Positions 1-7,010 of a DNA stretch of 7,670 nucleotides are shown here, piece by piece. Source of the stretch: Actinomycetota bacterium (lineage in GTDB: Bacteria > Actinomycetota > Acidimicrobiia > Acidimicrobiales > Microtrichaceae); contig SXMI01000144.1 in the NCBI GenBank assembly GCA_005777415.1, positions 1 through 7,670 of the forward strand, read 5' to 3'. How positions within the stretch are numbered: the stretch's first letter is position 1; every line of letters starts with the position of its first letter. Under the pieces are notes generated by a model, which was not told the origin of the DNA, ran no database searches, and saw only the letters and a program-made list of their open reading frames with translations. A program made the translations under genes and the position numbers.

Positions 1-528
1 CATGCCGACCACACCGGCCTTGGACGCCGTGTAGGACACCTGACCGATCTGGCCCTCGAGCGCCGCCACCGACGCCGTGTTCACGATCGCACCGCGGGTG
101 CCGTCCTCGTCGACCGGATCGGTCTGGGACATCGCGGTCGCAGCCAGCCGCGTCACGTTGAACGTGCCGGTCAGGTTGATGTCGATGACCTTCTTGAAGA
201 TCTCCAGGTCGTGGGCGGACTCGTAGCTGCCGTCCCGACCGATCGTCCGGGTGGCCCACCCGATGCCCGCCGAGTTCACGACCGCCCGCAGCGGGCCCAT
301 CTCCTTGGCGGCCTCGACGGCGGCGATGACCTGCTCGGTGTCGGTGACGTCGGCACCGGCGAACAGCCCACCGACCTCCTTGGCGAGGGCCTCGCCCTGC
401 TCGGCCTGGCGATCCAGGTCCAGCACGACGACCTTGGCGCCCTGCTCGGCGAGGGCACTGACGGCAGCCTCACCCAGGCCCGAGGCCCCACCGGTGACGA
501 GCGCGGATGATCCGTTGAGTTCCAGCAT
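1..528 (-). CDS. SDR family NAD(P)-dependent oxidoreductase, 3-hydroxyacyl-CoA/17-beta-HSD10-like (C-terminus off the left edge)
   Basis: Translating the minus strand from the ATG at 528 gives 176 uninterrupted residues up to the window edge. A classical SDR Rossmann fold is visible: cofactor loop TGGASGLG at residues 12-19, an acidic stretch LDLD at 36-39 after beta-2 (favouring NAD over NADP), NSAG at 85-88, the catalytic Asn in INLTG (N118), Ser153, and YTASK with Tyr166 and Lys170. The Ser-to-Tyr spacing of 13 is standard. The opening (LNGSSALVTGGASGLGEA) and the order of segments recall type-2 3-hydroxyacyl-CoA dehydrogenases (HSD17B10-like), which oxidise 3-hydroxyacyl-CoA or hydroxysteroids in the cytosol. 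That substrate call is inference; the family call is not. Roughly 75-80 residues of substrate loop and C-terminus are missing. No Shine-Dalgarno precedes the ATG, but a TACGTT box lies 7 nt upstream, so a leaderless mRNA is likely. It is divergent from the fucosidase gene, 65 bp away. Confidence 0.95.
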   Translation of the reverse strand, partial: MLELNGSSALVTGGASGLGEAAVSALAEQGAKVVVLDLDRQAEQGEALAKEVGGLFAGADVTDTEQVIAAVEAAKEMGPLRAVVNSAGIGWATRTIGRDGSYESAHDLEIFKKVIDINLTGTFNVTRLAATAMSQTDPVDEDGTRGAIVNTASVAALEGQIGQVSYTASKAGVVGM

Positions 529-535
529 GGGCCGA

Positions 536-541
536 AACGTA
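536..541 (-). promoter_or_regulatory. Putative -10 box (TACGTT) for a leaderless SDR transcript
   Basis: On the minus strand TACGTT fits the actinobacterial TANNNT -10 consensus and ends 7 nt before the ATG at 528, so transcription would begin at or next to the start codon. A partial -35 match (TTGGCG, plus positions 561-566 read in reverse) sits 19 bp upstream, which is longer than ideal. The absence of a Shine-Dalgarno supports a leaderless message. It is inferred from sequence only. Confidence 0.45.
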
Positions 542-581
542 GTGACGCGCGGACGGTCGGCGCCAACCCCGGGGCCGTCAG

Positions 582-587
582 TAACGT
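582..587 (+). promoter_or_regulatory. Putative -10 box (TAACGT) for a leaderless fucosidase transcript
   Basis: TAACGT matches TANNNT and is separated from the GTG start at 594 by exactly 6 nt (GGTCGG). That is the spacing expected when the transcription start coincides with the start codon. No AGGAGG-like ribosome site precedes the GTG. No convincing -35 hexamer is visible at 17-18 bp. The box shares the 65-bp divergent region with the SDR box on the other strand. Confidence 0.5.
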
Positions 588-593
588 GGTCGG

Positions 594-2072
594 GTGAGCA
601 ACGCCCGTTTCGAGCCCACCTGGGAGTCCGTGTCCACCCACCGGGTCCCCGACTGGTACGAGGACGCCAAGCTCGGGGTGTTCCTGCACTGGGGCATGTT
701 CTCCGTGCCGGGCTGGGCCCCGCAGGTCCCCAACATCCAGGAGATGTTGCAGCGCCAAGGGCCCGTGGCCATGCTCCGGGACAACCCCTACGCCGAGTGG
801 TACCTCAACACCATGCGGATCGAGGGGAGCCCCACCTGGCGGCACCACCAGGAGACCTACGGTGGAGCGCCCTACGACGACTTCCGGGCGCCCTTCGACG
901 AGGGCTCGGGGACCGCCGACCTGGACGCGATCGCGTCGGTCTGCGCCGAGGCGGGCGCCAAGTACGTCGTGTTGACCTCCAAGCACCACGAGGGGTTCAC
1001 GCTCTGGCCGTCCTCGGTGCCGCACCCGAGACTCGGCGCCTACCACGCAGCGCGGGACCTGGTCGGCGACCTGGGCGAGGCCGTCAGGGCCCGCGACATG
1101 CGCATGGGCCTCTACTACTCAGGCGGCTACGACTGGTCCTACAACGGCGCGGTGATGCGCCGGCCGGCCGACGCCATCCTGGCGACGCCCACCGGCGACG
1201 CGTACCTGCGGTACGCCACGGCGCACGTCCGGGAGCTCATCGACCGCTACCGCCCGTCCGTGCTGTGGAACGACATCTGCTGGCCGCCGGGCGGCAACCT
1301 GGCCGAGCTCTTCGCGCACTACTACAACACCGTGCCCGACGGTGTGGTCAACGACCGCTGGCTCGAGTCCACCATTCCCCGCAACTCGCTCACCGACAAC
1401 CTGCTCCGGGCGGCCGGCGAGGTGGCCCAGGCGACGTGGCGGTTCCTGCCGAGCGGGTCCAAGACGCTCACGTTCCCGGCCGCGAACCACTACGACTTCA
1501 CGACCCCGGAGTACACCTCGCTCGATCAGGTCTCCGAACGGAAGTGGGAGTCCACCCGGGGCGTCGGCCACTCCTTCGGCGCCAACCGCAACGAGCGTCC
1601 CGAGGACATCGTGACCGGGCGTGAGCTCGTCCGGATGTTCTGCGACATCGTCGCCAAGAACGGCAACCTGCTCATCGGGGTGGGTCCCGACGGCTCGGGT
1701 GTCCTCCCCGAGCAGCAGATCACCCCACTGCGGGGACTGGGGCGGTGGATGGCCGTGAACGGCGAGGCCGTCTACGGGACGCGACCCTGGACGACACCGT
1801 CGACCACCACGACGGAGAACTCGCAGGTGCGCTTCACCCGTCGCGACGACCGGGTCTTCGCCCTGCTGGTCGACGAACCCGGGGTGACCACCTTCGGACT
1901 GCGTGGCATCGATGCCACGGACGTCACGGCGGTGCGCATGCTCGGCGTGGACGACGACCTGACCTGGCACGCCGAGGACGGCGCCCTGTGGGTCACCGTG
2001 CCGGACCGGCTTCCGGTCTCGGCCGCCCACGTGCTCGAGGTCCGCGGCGACCTGCGTTCGACCGTCCGCTGA
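594..2072 (+). CDS. Alpha-L-fucosidase, glycoside hydrolase family 29
   Basis: The 492-residue protein hydrolyses terminal alpha-L-fucose from glycans by the retaining GH29 mechanism. An N-terminal (beta/alpha)8-like domain covers about residues 8-395 and a short beta-sandwich about 400-490. Visible signatures are AKLGVFLHWGMFSVPGW (25-41, with His32), the KHHEGF fucose-binding motif (130-135), GLYYSGGYDW (172-181), LWND with the likely nucleophile Asp227, NDRW (253-256, Arg255), DFTTPEY with the likely acid/base Glu306, and KWESTRGVGHSFG (317-329). Assignment of Asp227 and Glu306 rests on my recalled alignment to Thermotoga maritima fucosidase (D224, E266). No signal peptide or membrane segment is seen, so it probably acts in the cytosol on imported fuco-oligosaccharides. 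An insertion of about 39 residues between NDRW and DFTTPEY is unusual relative to that enzyme. The GTG at 594 is chosen because homology starts at once and a -10-like box lies 6 nt upstream. Confidence 0.95.
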   Translation: MSNARFEPTWESVSTHRVPDWYEDAKLGVFLHWGMFSVPGWAPQVPNIQEMLQRQGPVAMLRDNPYAEWYLNTMRIEGSPTWRHHQETYGGAPYDDFRAPFDEGSGTADLDAIASVCAEAGAKYVVLTSKHHEGFTLWPSSVPHPRLGAYHAARDLVGDLGEAVRARDMRMGLYYSGGYDWSYNGAVMRRPADAILATPTGDAYLRYATAHVRELIDRYRPSVLWNDICWPPGGNLAELFAHYYNTVPDGVVNDRWLESTIPRNSLTDNLLRAAGEVAQATWRFLPSGSKTLTFPAANHYDFTTPEYTSLDQVSERKWESTRGVGHSFGANRNERPEDIVTGRELVRMFCDIVAKNGNLLIGVGPDGSGVLPEQQITPLRGLGRWMAVNGEAVYGTRPWTTPSTTTTENSQVRFTRRDDRVFALLVDEPGVTTFGLRGIDATDVTAVRMLGVDDDLTWHAEDGALWVTVPDRLPVSAAHVLEVRGDLRSTVR

Positions 2073-2198
2073 GGCCCGGCCTGTTGCGGGTGTCCGTCAT
2101 CGCGGTCTGTCATCTCGACCAGCTCCACGGTGGGGCTTCGCAGACCGGCAGTCGATCCGACGGGTGTGTCGGCCACACTCACCCGCTGCGTCCGGACG
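2073..2198. other. Intergenic stretch between the fucosidase and the ATPase relic
   Basis: No coding sequence with recognisable homology is seen on either strand. It holds a short segment at 2109-2128 whose minus strand contains GAGCTGGTCGAGATG. That resembles a GAGCTTGTCGAGAC-type intergenic repeat I recall from high-GC actinobacteria. It also holds a small GC hairpin (GGGTGTG at 2162-2168 against 2174-2180) without a U-tract. Together with 2199-2469 this is the convergent gap between the fucosidase and hyuB. Confidence 0.4.
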
Positions 2199-2390
2199 TC
2201 AGGTAGCCCCGCCAGGCGACCAGAGCGAGGCGATCGGGAGCGCTGCAATCTGGTCCGTGAGGGCGAACCCGGCCGGCCCGGTGTGGAGGACCACGCCTGC
2301 GAGGAACCGCTCACCCAGGCGATCCCGCATCAACTCGAGATGCACGGCATCACAGCAGCGTGCCCGACTGGACCGCAGTTCGCTCCCCAT
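2199..2390 (-). pseudogene. Decayed C-terminal remnant of a DUF4143 / AAA_14-type ATPase
   Basis: In one minus-strand frame ending at a TGA (2201-2199), the last 50-odd residues read DAVHLELMRDRLGERF, then LAGVVLHTGPAGFALTDQ, then IAALPIASLW. This is the typical closing pattern of bacterial ATP-binding DUF4143 proteins: D-x-x-H-L-x-x-L/M-RDRLG-x-RF-x-AGVVLHTG, then a short spacer and ALPI-x-x-LW. Those proteins are usually about 400-450 residues, with an N-terminal AAA module and a nuclease-like C-terminal fold. Here only the last ~50-60 residues remain. Upstream of about 2390 none of the three minus frames continues the family (no VEVKA-type motif, no Walker A), and the hyuB coding region begins at 2470. 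It has no start and is presumably non-functional. The family is recalled rather than searched, and a chance resemblance cannot be fully excluded. Confidence 0.6.
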
Positions 2391-2451
2391 CCGGACCACT
2401 CTGTGATGTCCAAACAGACCGACTGCCAGTCCCGGTCTCGACCACAGCGGG

Positions 2452-2465
2452 GCCGGACCCCCGGC
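2452..2465 (-). terminator. Possible GC-hairpin terminator just after hyuB
   Basis: GCCGG (2452-2456) and CCGGC (2461-2465) are perfect inverted repeats around a 4-nt loop. They start 5 nt beyond the hyuB stop codon in its direction of transcription. The stem is only 5 bp and no U-run follows, so it would be a weak, actinobacterial-style terminator at best. Confidence 0.25.
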
Positions 2466-2469
2466 TCGG

Positions 2470-4070
<1,601 letters not shown>

Positions 4071-4071
<1 letters not shown>

Positions 4072-5930
4072 CACGACGCACCTCCCGGCCCCGAGGGACG
4101 AAGGATGAGCGAGCCGAGCGGGCCCGGCGTGCCGGTCCACCCGGCGGGCACCCAGACCGTGCAGTCGTCGCGGACCACCACGTCGGGGCCGACGACCGGC
4201 CCGCCGAACGGCGTCGCCCGGCCGAGCACCTCGGCCACATCGGCCGGAGCCGCCCCGGTGGCGACGGCCCGCACCGCCACGACCTCGACCTGCTCCCCGT
4301 CCCGGCGGAATCCGTTGCGGCGCCAGTGCTCGGCGGCGAACTCCTCCACCGAGCCCACGGTGACCTCGTGACTCTGGCCCCGGTAGCGGCAGTCCGCGAA
4401 CGTGGCGACGACCGCCCCGGCCGGGTCCACGTCGTCGCCGAGCTGGGCGAGTGCCCGATCGGCGAGCTGCGCCAACGCCTCGTCGAGTCCGGCGTGGTCC
4501 GTCGGGACCGGCCAGGACCGGACCAGCTCCCGCCTGGGTGGTGAGGTCAACAGCCCCACCGCCGACAACGCACCCGCCGCCGGCGGGACGACGACCGCCG
4601 GGATGCCGAGCGCTGCGGCCAGATCGCAGGCGTGGAGCGGCCCGGCGCCACCGAACGCGACGAGTGCCAGACCGGACGGGTCGATCCCGCGCTCGACCGA
4701 GACGGTCCGCAGGGCCTGCTCCATCTGGGCGTCGACCACGGCGACGACACCGGCCGCGTCGACCCCCGACTCGTCGAGGGCTCGTCGGGCGGCCTCCACG
4801 TCGAGCACCCCCAGACCGGGGAACGGCACCCCGGCGGGGATCCGGCCGAGCACCAGGTTGGCGTCGGTCACCGTGGGCAGCCGGCCACCGTGCCCGTAGC
4901 AGGCCGGCCCCGGACGGGCCCCGGCAGACTCCGGTCCGACGAGCAGCGCACCCCCGGCGTCGAGCCGGGCCACGCTGCCACCTCCCGCGCCGATGGTGTG
5001 GAGCTCGAGCGACGGGGAGCGCACCGGGTAGCCCGCGACCACATGCCCGGGGGCCGACGCCGGCGCCCCGTCGAGGACCAGCCCCACGTCGGTGCTCGTC
5101 CCGCCCATGTCGAAGGTGACGGCATCGGGGAACCCGCAGACCATCGCCACGGCGGCGGCCGCGCGCACCCCTGCCGCCGGACCCGACAGGAGCAGCGACA
5201 CGGGTCGCACCGCGGCCTCGGCCAGACCGACGAGCCCGCCCGCCGACGTCGTGACGACCACCTCGTCGGCCACCTCGCGGAGCCCCTCGAGGTACGGGGC
5301 GCAGACCGGTCGCAGCGATGCGTTGAGTACCGTGGTGACGGTCCGCTCGTACTCCCGGAACTCCGGGGAGATCTCGTACGAGGCGCTGACGTCCCAGCCG
5401 GCGGCCCGCAGTTCCTCGGCCACGGCGTACTCGTGGTCGGGGTTGAGGTCGGAGTGCAGCAGGCACACCGCCACCGCCTCGCAGCCCTCCGGAGGCAACG
5501 GCGCGAGTCCGGGTGCGTAGGGGACGAGCACCTCACCGGTGGCGTCGAGCCGCTCGATCACCTCGAGCCGGTCGCCCCGGGCCACCGGCGGCACCGGCCG
5601 GTCCGCCCAGGGGTCGTAGAGGTCGGGCCGATCCTGACGGGCGATCTCGATCACGTCGGCGAACCCGGCCGTGGTCACCAGGGCGACCCGGGCCCCCCGA
5701 CCCTCGAGCAACGTGTTCGTGGCCACGGTCGTCCCGTGGGCGAGCAGCGACGGTCGGCCGGTGTCCCCCGCCGCACGGCCGGCCCGGACGCCGTCTCGGA
5801 CGGCTCGACCCGGGTCGTCCGGAGTGCTCGGCACCTTCAGGACCCGGCCGTCGTCGGTGACCACGTCGGTGAACGTGCCACCGCTGTCCACGCCCACCCG
5901 TCGGCCGCCCCCGGACCCCGCTGCCTCCAT
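4071..5930 (-). CDS. hyuA: Hydantoinase/oxoprolinase family protein, ATP-binding subunit (HyuA)
   Basis: The 619-residue ASKHA-fold subunit phosphorylates or activates the substrate with ATP for the HyuAB reaction. The Hydant_A_N domain spans roughly residues 11-185 with phosphate-1 loop GVDSGGTFTD (13-22) and KVPSTPDDP (32-40). The hydantoinase A core spans about 205-465 with LLLSGPAAGVRAA (246-258), phosphate-2 FDMGGTSTD (273-281), HTIGAGGGS (311-319), RPGPACYG (339-346) and the adenosine motif AFGGAGPLHACDLA (425-438). A C-terminal domain (about 475-610) ends with VRDDCTVWVPAGW, as is usual. It is somewhat shorter than the 650-700 residues common in the family, but no signature is missing. 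The ATG at 5930 follows the upstream gene's stop by 2 bp, and GAGG ends 7 nt before it. Relatives include N-methylhydantoinase, 5-oxoprolinase and acetone/acetophenone carboxylases. No carboxylase gamma subunit or dedicated carbamoylase is in the window, so the substrate stays open. Confidence 0.96.
4081..4086 (-). promoter_or_regulatory. Shine-Dalgarno site of hyuB (GGGAGG) inside the end of hyuA
   Basis: GGGAGG on the minus strand lies 9 nt before the ATG at 4071 and 6 nt before the alternative GTG at 4074. Either spacing works, so the site does not decide between the two adjacent starts. It does show that hyuB is translated from an SD within the last codons of hyuA, unlike the leaderless first genes of the window. 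Confidence 0.7.
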
Positions 5931-5932
5931 GC

Positions 5933-6982
5933 TCAGACCTCGGGGAGGTCGAGGTGCCAGACCTCACCCTCCCGGCCCCGCTGGGCCAGGGCCCGCTCGA
6001 ACCGATCGCGCACCAGCTCGGCGTCGGCGTCGATCCCATCGCTCACCGCGATCACCGAGTCGCACACCGACCGCAGCCACCCGTCACGCCGGGCCAGGGC
6101 ACCCTGGCGGCCGGCCACATCGGCGGGACGGGTTCGCTCCAGCACCACGGTCCTGACCGCCTCGTCGCAGAGGCGGGCGAATCCGGCGGCCTCGACCTCG
6201 GGCCAGCCGGCGGTCGGGTCGGGGTACGGCAGGACCGCCACGTAGGGCACGTCGGCGGCCACGGCGGCCCGCGCGCCCAGCTCCTCGGCCCCGGGCCGGA
6301 GGCCGGTGAGCACCACCAGATCCGGGTGGAGCTCGGCCTGTGCCGTCAGGATCTGCGCCAGACGGTCCACCAGGAACGCCCCGGCCGGCGACCCGGCGAG
6401 GGCAGCCGACCGGAGCCCCACCACCGCCAGCCGCCAGCCCTCCGGGACCCGGCCGTCGCGCGCCGTCGGGTCCGCGGCCACGACGCCGCCGCCCCGGGGC
6501 GCGTGCGGCTCGCCGAGCTGGTCCTCGGTGGGCGGGGTTCCCCCTGACTCCCCCCGACCGGTCGCCGCGGCCCGCACGGCCAGGCGGTCGACCACGTCGT
6601 TCATCTCGTCACCGCTGTGACCCTTCACCCACTCGAGGCGGAGCCCCGGGCGGTCGCGGAAGTGCGGGACGAGCTGCTCCCACAGGTCCCGGTTGGCGAC
6701 CGGCTGCTTGGAGGCGTTGCGCCAACCGCGCCGCATCCAGCCCTCCCACCACCGGTCCCGCCAGCAGTGCACGACGTAGGTCGAGTCCGAGACGATGACC
6801 AGGTCGTCGTCGAACCGCTCCGCCGCCCGCAGCGCGGCGGTGATCTCCATCCGCTGGTTCGTGGTCGCCGCGTCGGCGCCCGATGCCCACTCCCCACCCG
6901 GCTCGGCCCAGGCCCATCCGCCCGGGCCCGGGTTTCCGCGACAGGCACCGTCGGTGTAGACGTGACGTGCGCCGGCGCTCAC
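5933..6982 (-). CDS. rnhA: Ribonuclease HI fused to a C-terminal SLOG/YpsA-like Rossmann domain
   Basis: The first ~141 of 349 residues are a complete RNase HI, which cuts the RNA strand of RNA-DNA hybrids with Mg2+. Active-site residues are present: Asp11 (YTDGACRGNPGPGG), Glu46 (NQRMEITAA), Asp66 (SDSTYVV) and Asp132 (NDVVDRLA), plus His122 in VKGHSGD. A low-complexity linker covers about 142-181. Residues 182-349 form a second domain: WRLAVVGLRS (183-191), VVLTGLRPGAEELGARAAVAA (223-243), VPYVAVLPYP (245-254), a WP at 260-261, and ARRDGWLRSVCDSVIAVSDG (297-316). This order resembles SLOG-superfamily proteins of the DUF1273/YpsA type, which bind nucleotide-derived ligands; that assignment is mine from pattern. 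The usual glycine-rich GGT loop after the last strand is not evident. The start is GTG at 6982, with a TAGGTT box 6 nt upstream and no SD. It heads the operon with hyuA (2-bp gap). Stand-alone RNase HI is about 150 residues, so the fusion more than doubles it. Confidence 0.9.
   Translation of the reverse strand: MSAGARHVYTDGACRGNPGPGGWAWAEPGGEWASGADAATTNQRMEITAALRAAERFDDDLVIVSDSTYVVHCWRDRWWEGWMRRGWRNASKQPVANRDLWEQLVPHFRDRPGLRLEWVKGHSGDEMNDVVDRLAVRAAATGRGESGGTPPTEDQLGEPHAPRGGGVVAADPTARDGRVPEGWRLAVVGLRSAALAGSPAGAFLVDRLAQILTAQAELHPDLVVLTGLRPGAEELGARAAVAADVPYVAVLPYPDPTAGWPEVEAAGFARLCDEAVRTVVLERTRPADVAGRQGALARRDGWLRSVCDSVIAVSDGIDADAELVRDRFERALAQRGREGEVWHLDLPEV
5938..5941 (-). promoter_or_regulatory. 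Shine-Dalgarno site of hyuA (GAGG) within the end of the RNase H fusion gene
   Basis: GAGG on the minus strand overlaps the last sense codons (Glu-Val) of the upstream gene and ends 7 nt before the hyuA ATG at 5930. It supports that ATG and translational coupling across the 2-bp junction. Confidence 0.6.
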
Positions 6983-6988
6983 GCCGCG

Positions 6989-6994
6989 AACCTA
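6989..6994 (-). promoter_or_regulatory. Putative -10 box (TAGGTT) for the rnhA-hyuA-hyuB operon, leaderless
   Basis: TAGGTT on the minus strand fits TANNNT and is followed by exactly 6 nt (CGCGGC) and then the GTG start at 6982, so transcription probably starts at the GTG. The -35 position 17 bp away would fall inside the aceE coding start (plus 7012-7017, minus-strand TCTCCA, only 3 of 6 matches to TTGACA). Gaps between the downstream genes are too small for further promoters, so this would drive all three. Confidence 0.5.
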
Positions 6995-7002
6995 CCCGTA
7001 GG
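6991..7002. repeat. Inverted repeat CCTAC-CC-GTAGG between divergent starts
   Basis: Perfect 5-bp arms at 6991-6995 and 6998-7002 with a 2-nt spacer, in the middle of the 28-bp gap. The arms are largely the two opposing -10 boxes, so the dyad may simply be the consequence of two facing TAGG boxes, or may be an operator overlapping both promoters. A second palindrome, CCACGTGG, lies at 7007-7014 over the aceE GTG. Confidence 0.5.
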
Positions 7003-7004
7003 CT
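6999..7004 (+). promoter_or_regulatory. Putative -10 box (TAGGCT) for a leaderless aceE transcript
   Basis: TAGGCT fits TANNNT and is followed by exactly 6 nt (GACCAC) and the GTG start at 7011. There is no SD. It lies 4 bp from the opposing box at 6989-6994, so the two promoters cannot be occupied simultaneously. No good -35 is visible in the start of the divergent gene. Confidence 0.5.
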
Positions 7005-7010
7005 GACCAC

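Noticed and set aside
251..1624. A 457-codon plus-strand frame spanning the SDR/fucosidase region.
   Set aside because: It runs antisense to the SDR and then out of frame through the fucosidase; Arg/Pro-rich with no family signal.
2162..2180. GC hairpin (7-bp stem with one wobble, 5-nt loop) as a terminator for the fucosidase gene.
   Set aside because: It lies about 90 bp past the stop, has no U-tract, and such stems are frequent by chance at this GC content.
4072..5466. N-terminal extension of the hyuB frame far into hyuA, giving a 998-residue protein.
   Set aside because: The extension is Arg/Gly-rich and overlaps hyuA coding; HyuB homology begins at the ATG at 4071, which has a strong SD.
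4632..6245. A 537-codon open frame on the plus strand antisense to hyuA and the SLOG-like domain.
   Set aside because: Low-complexity composition, crosses two real gene boundaries, no motifs; an antisense shadow.
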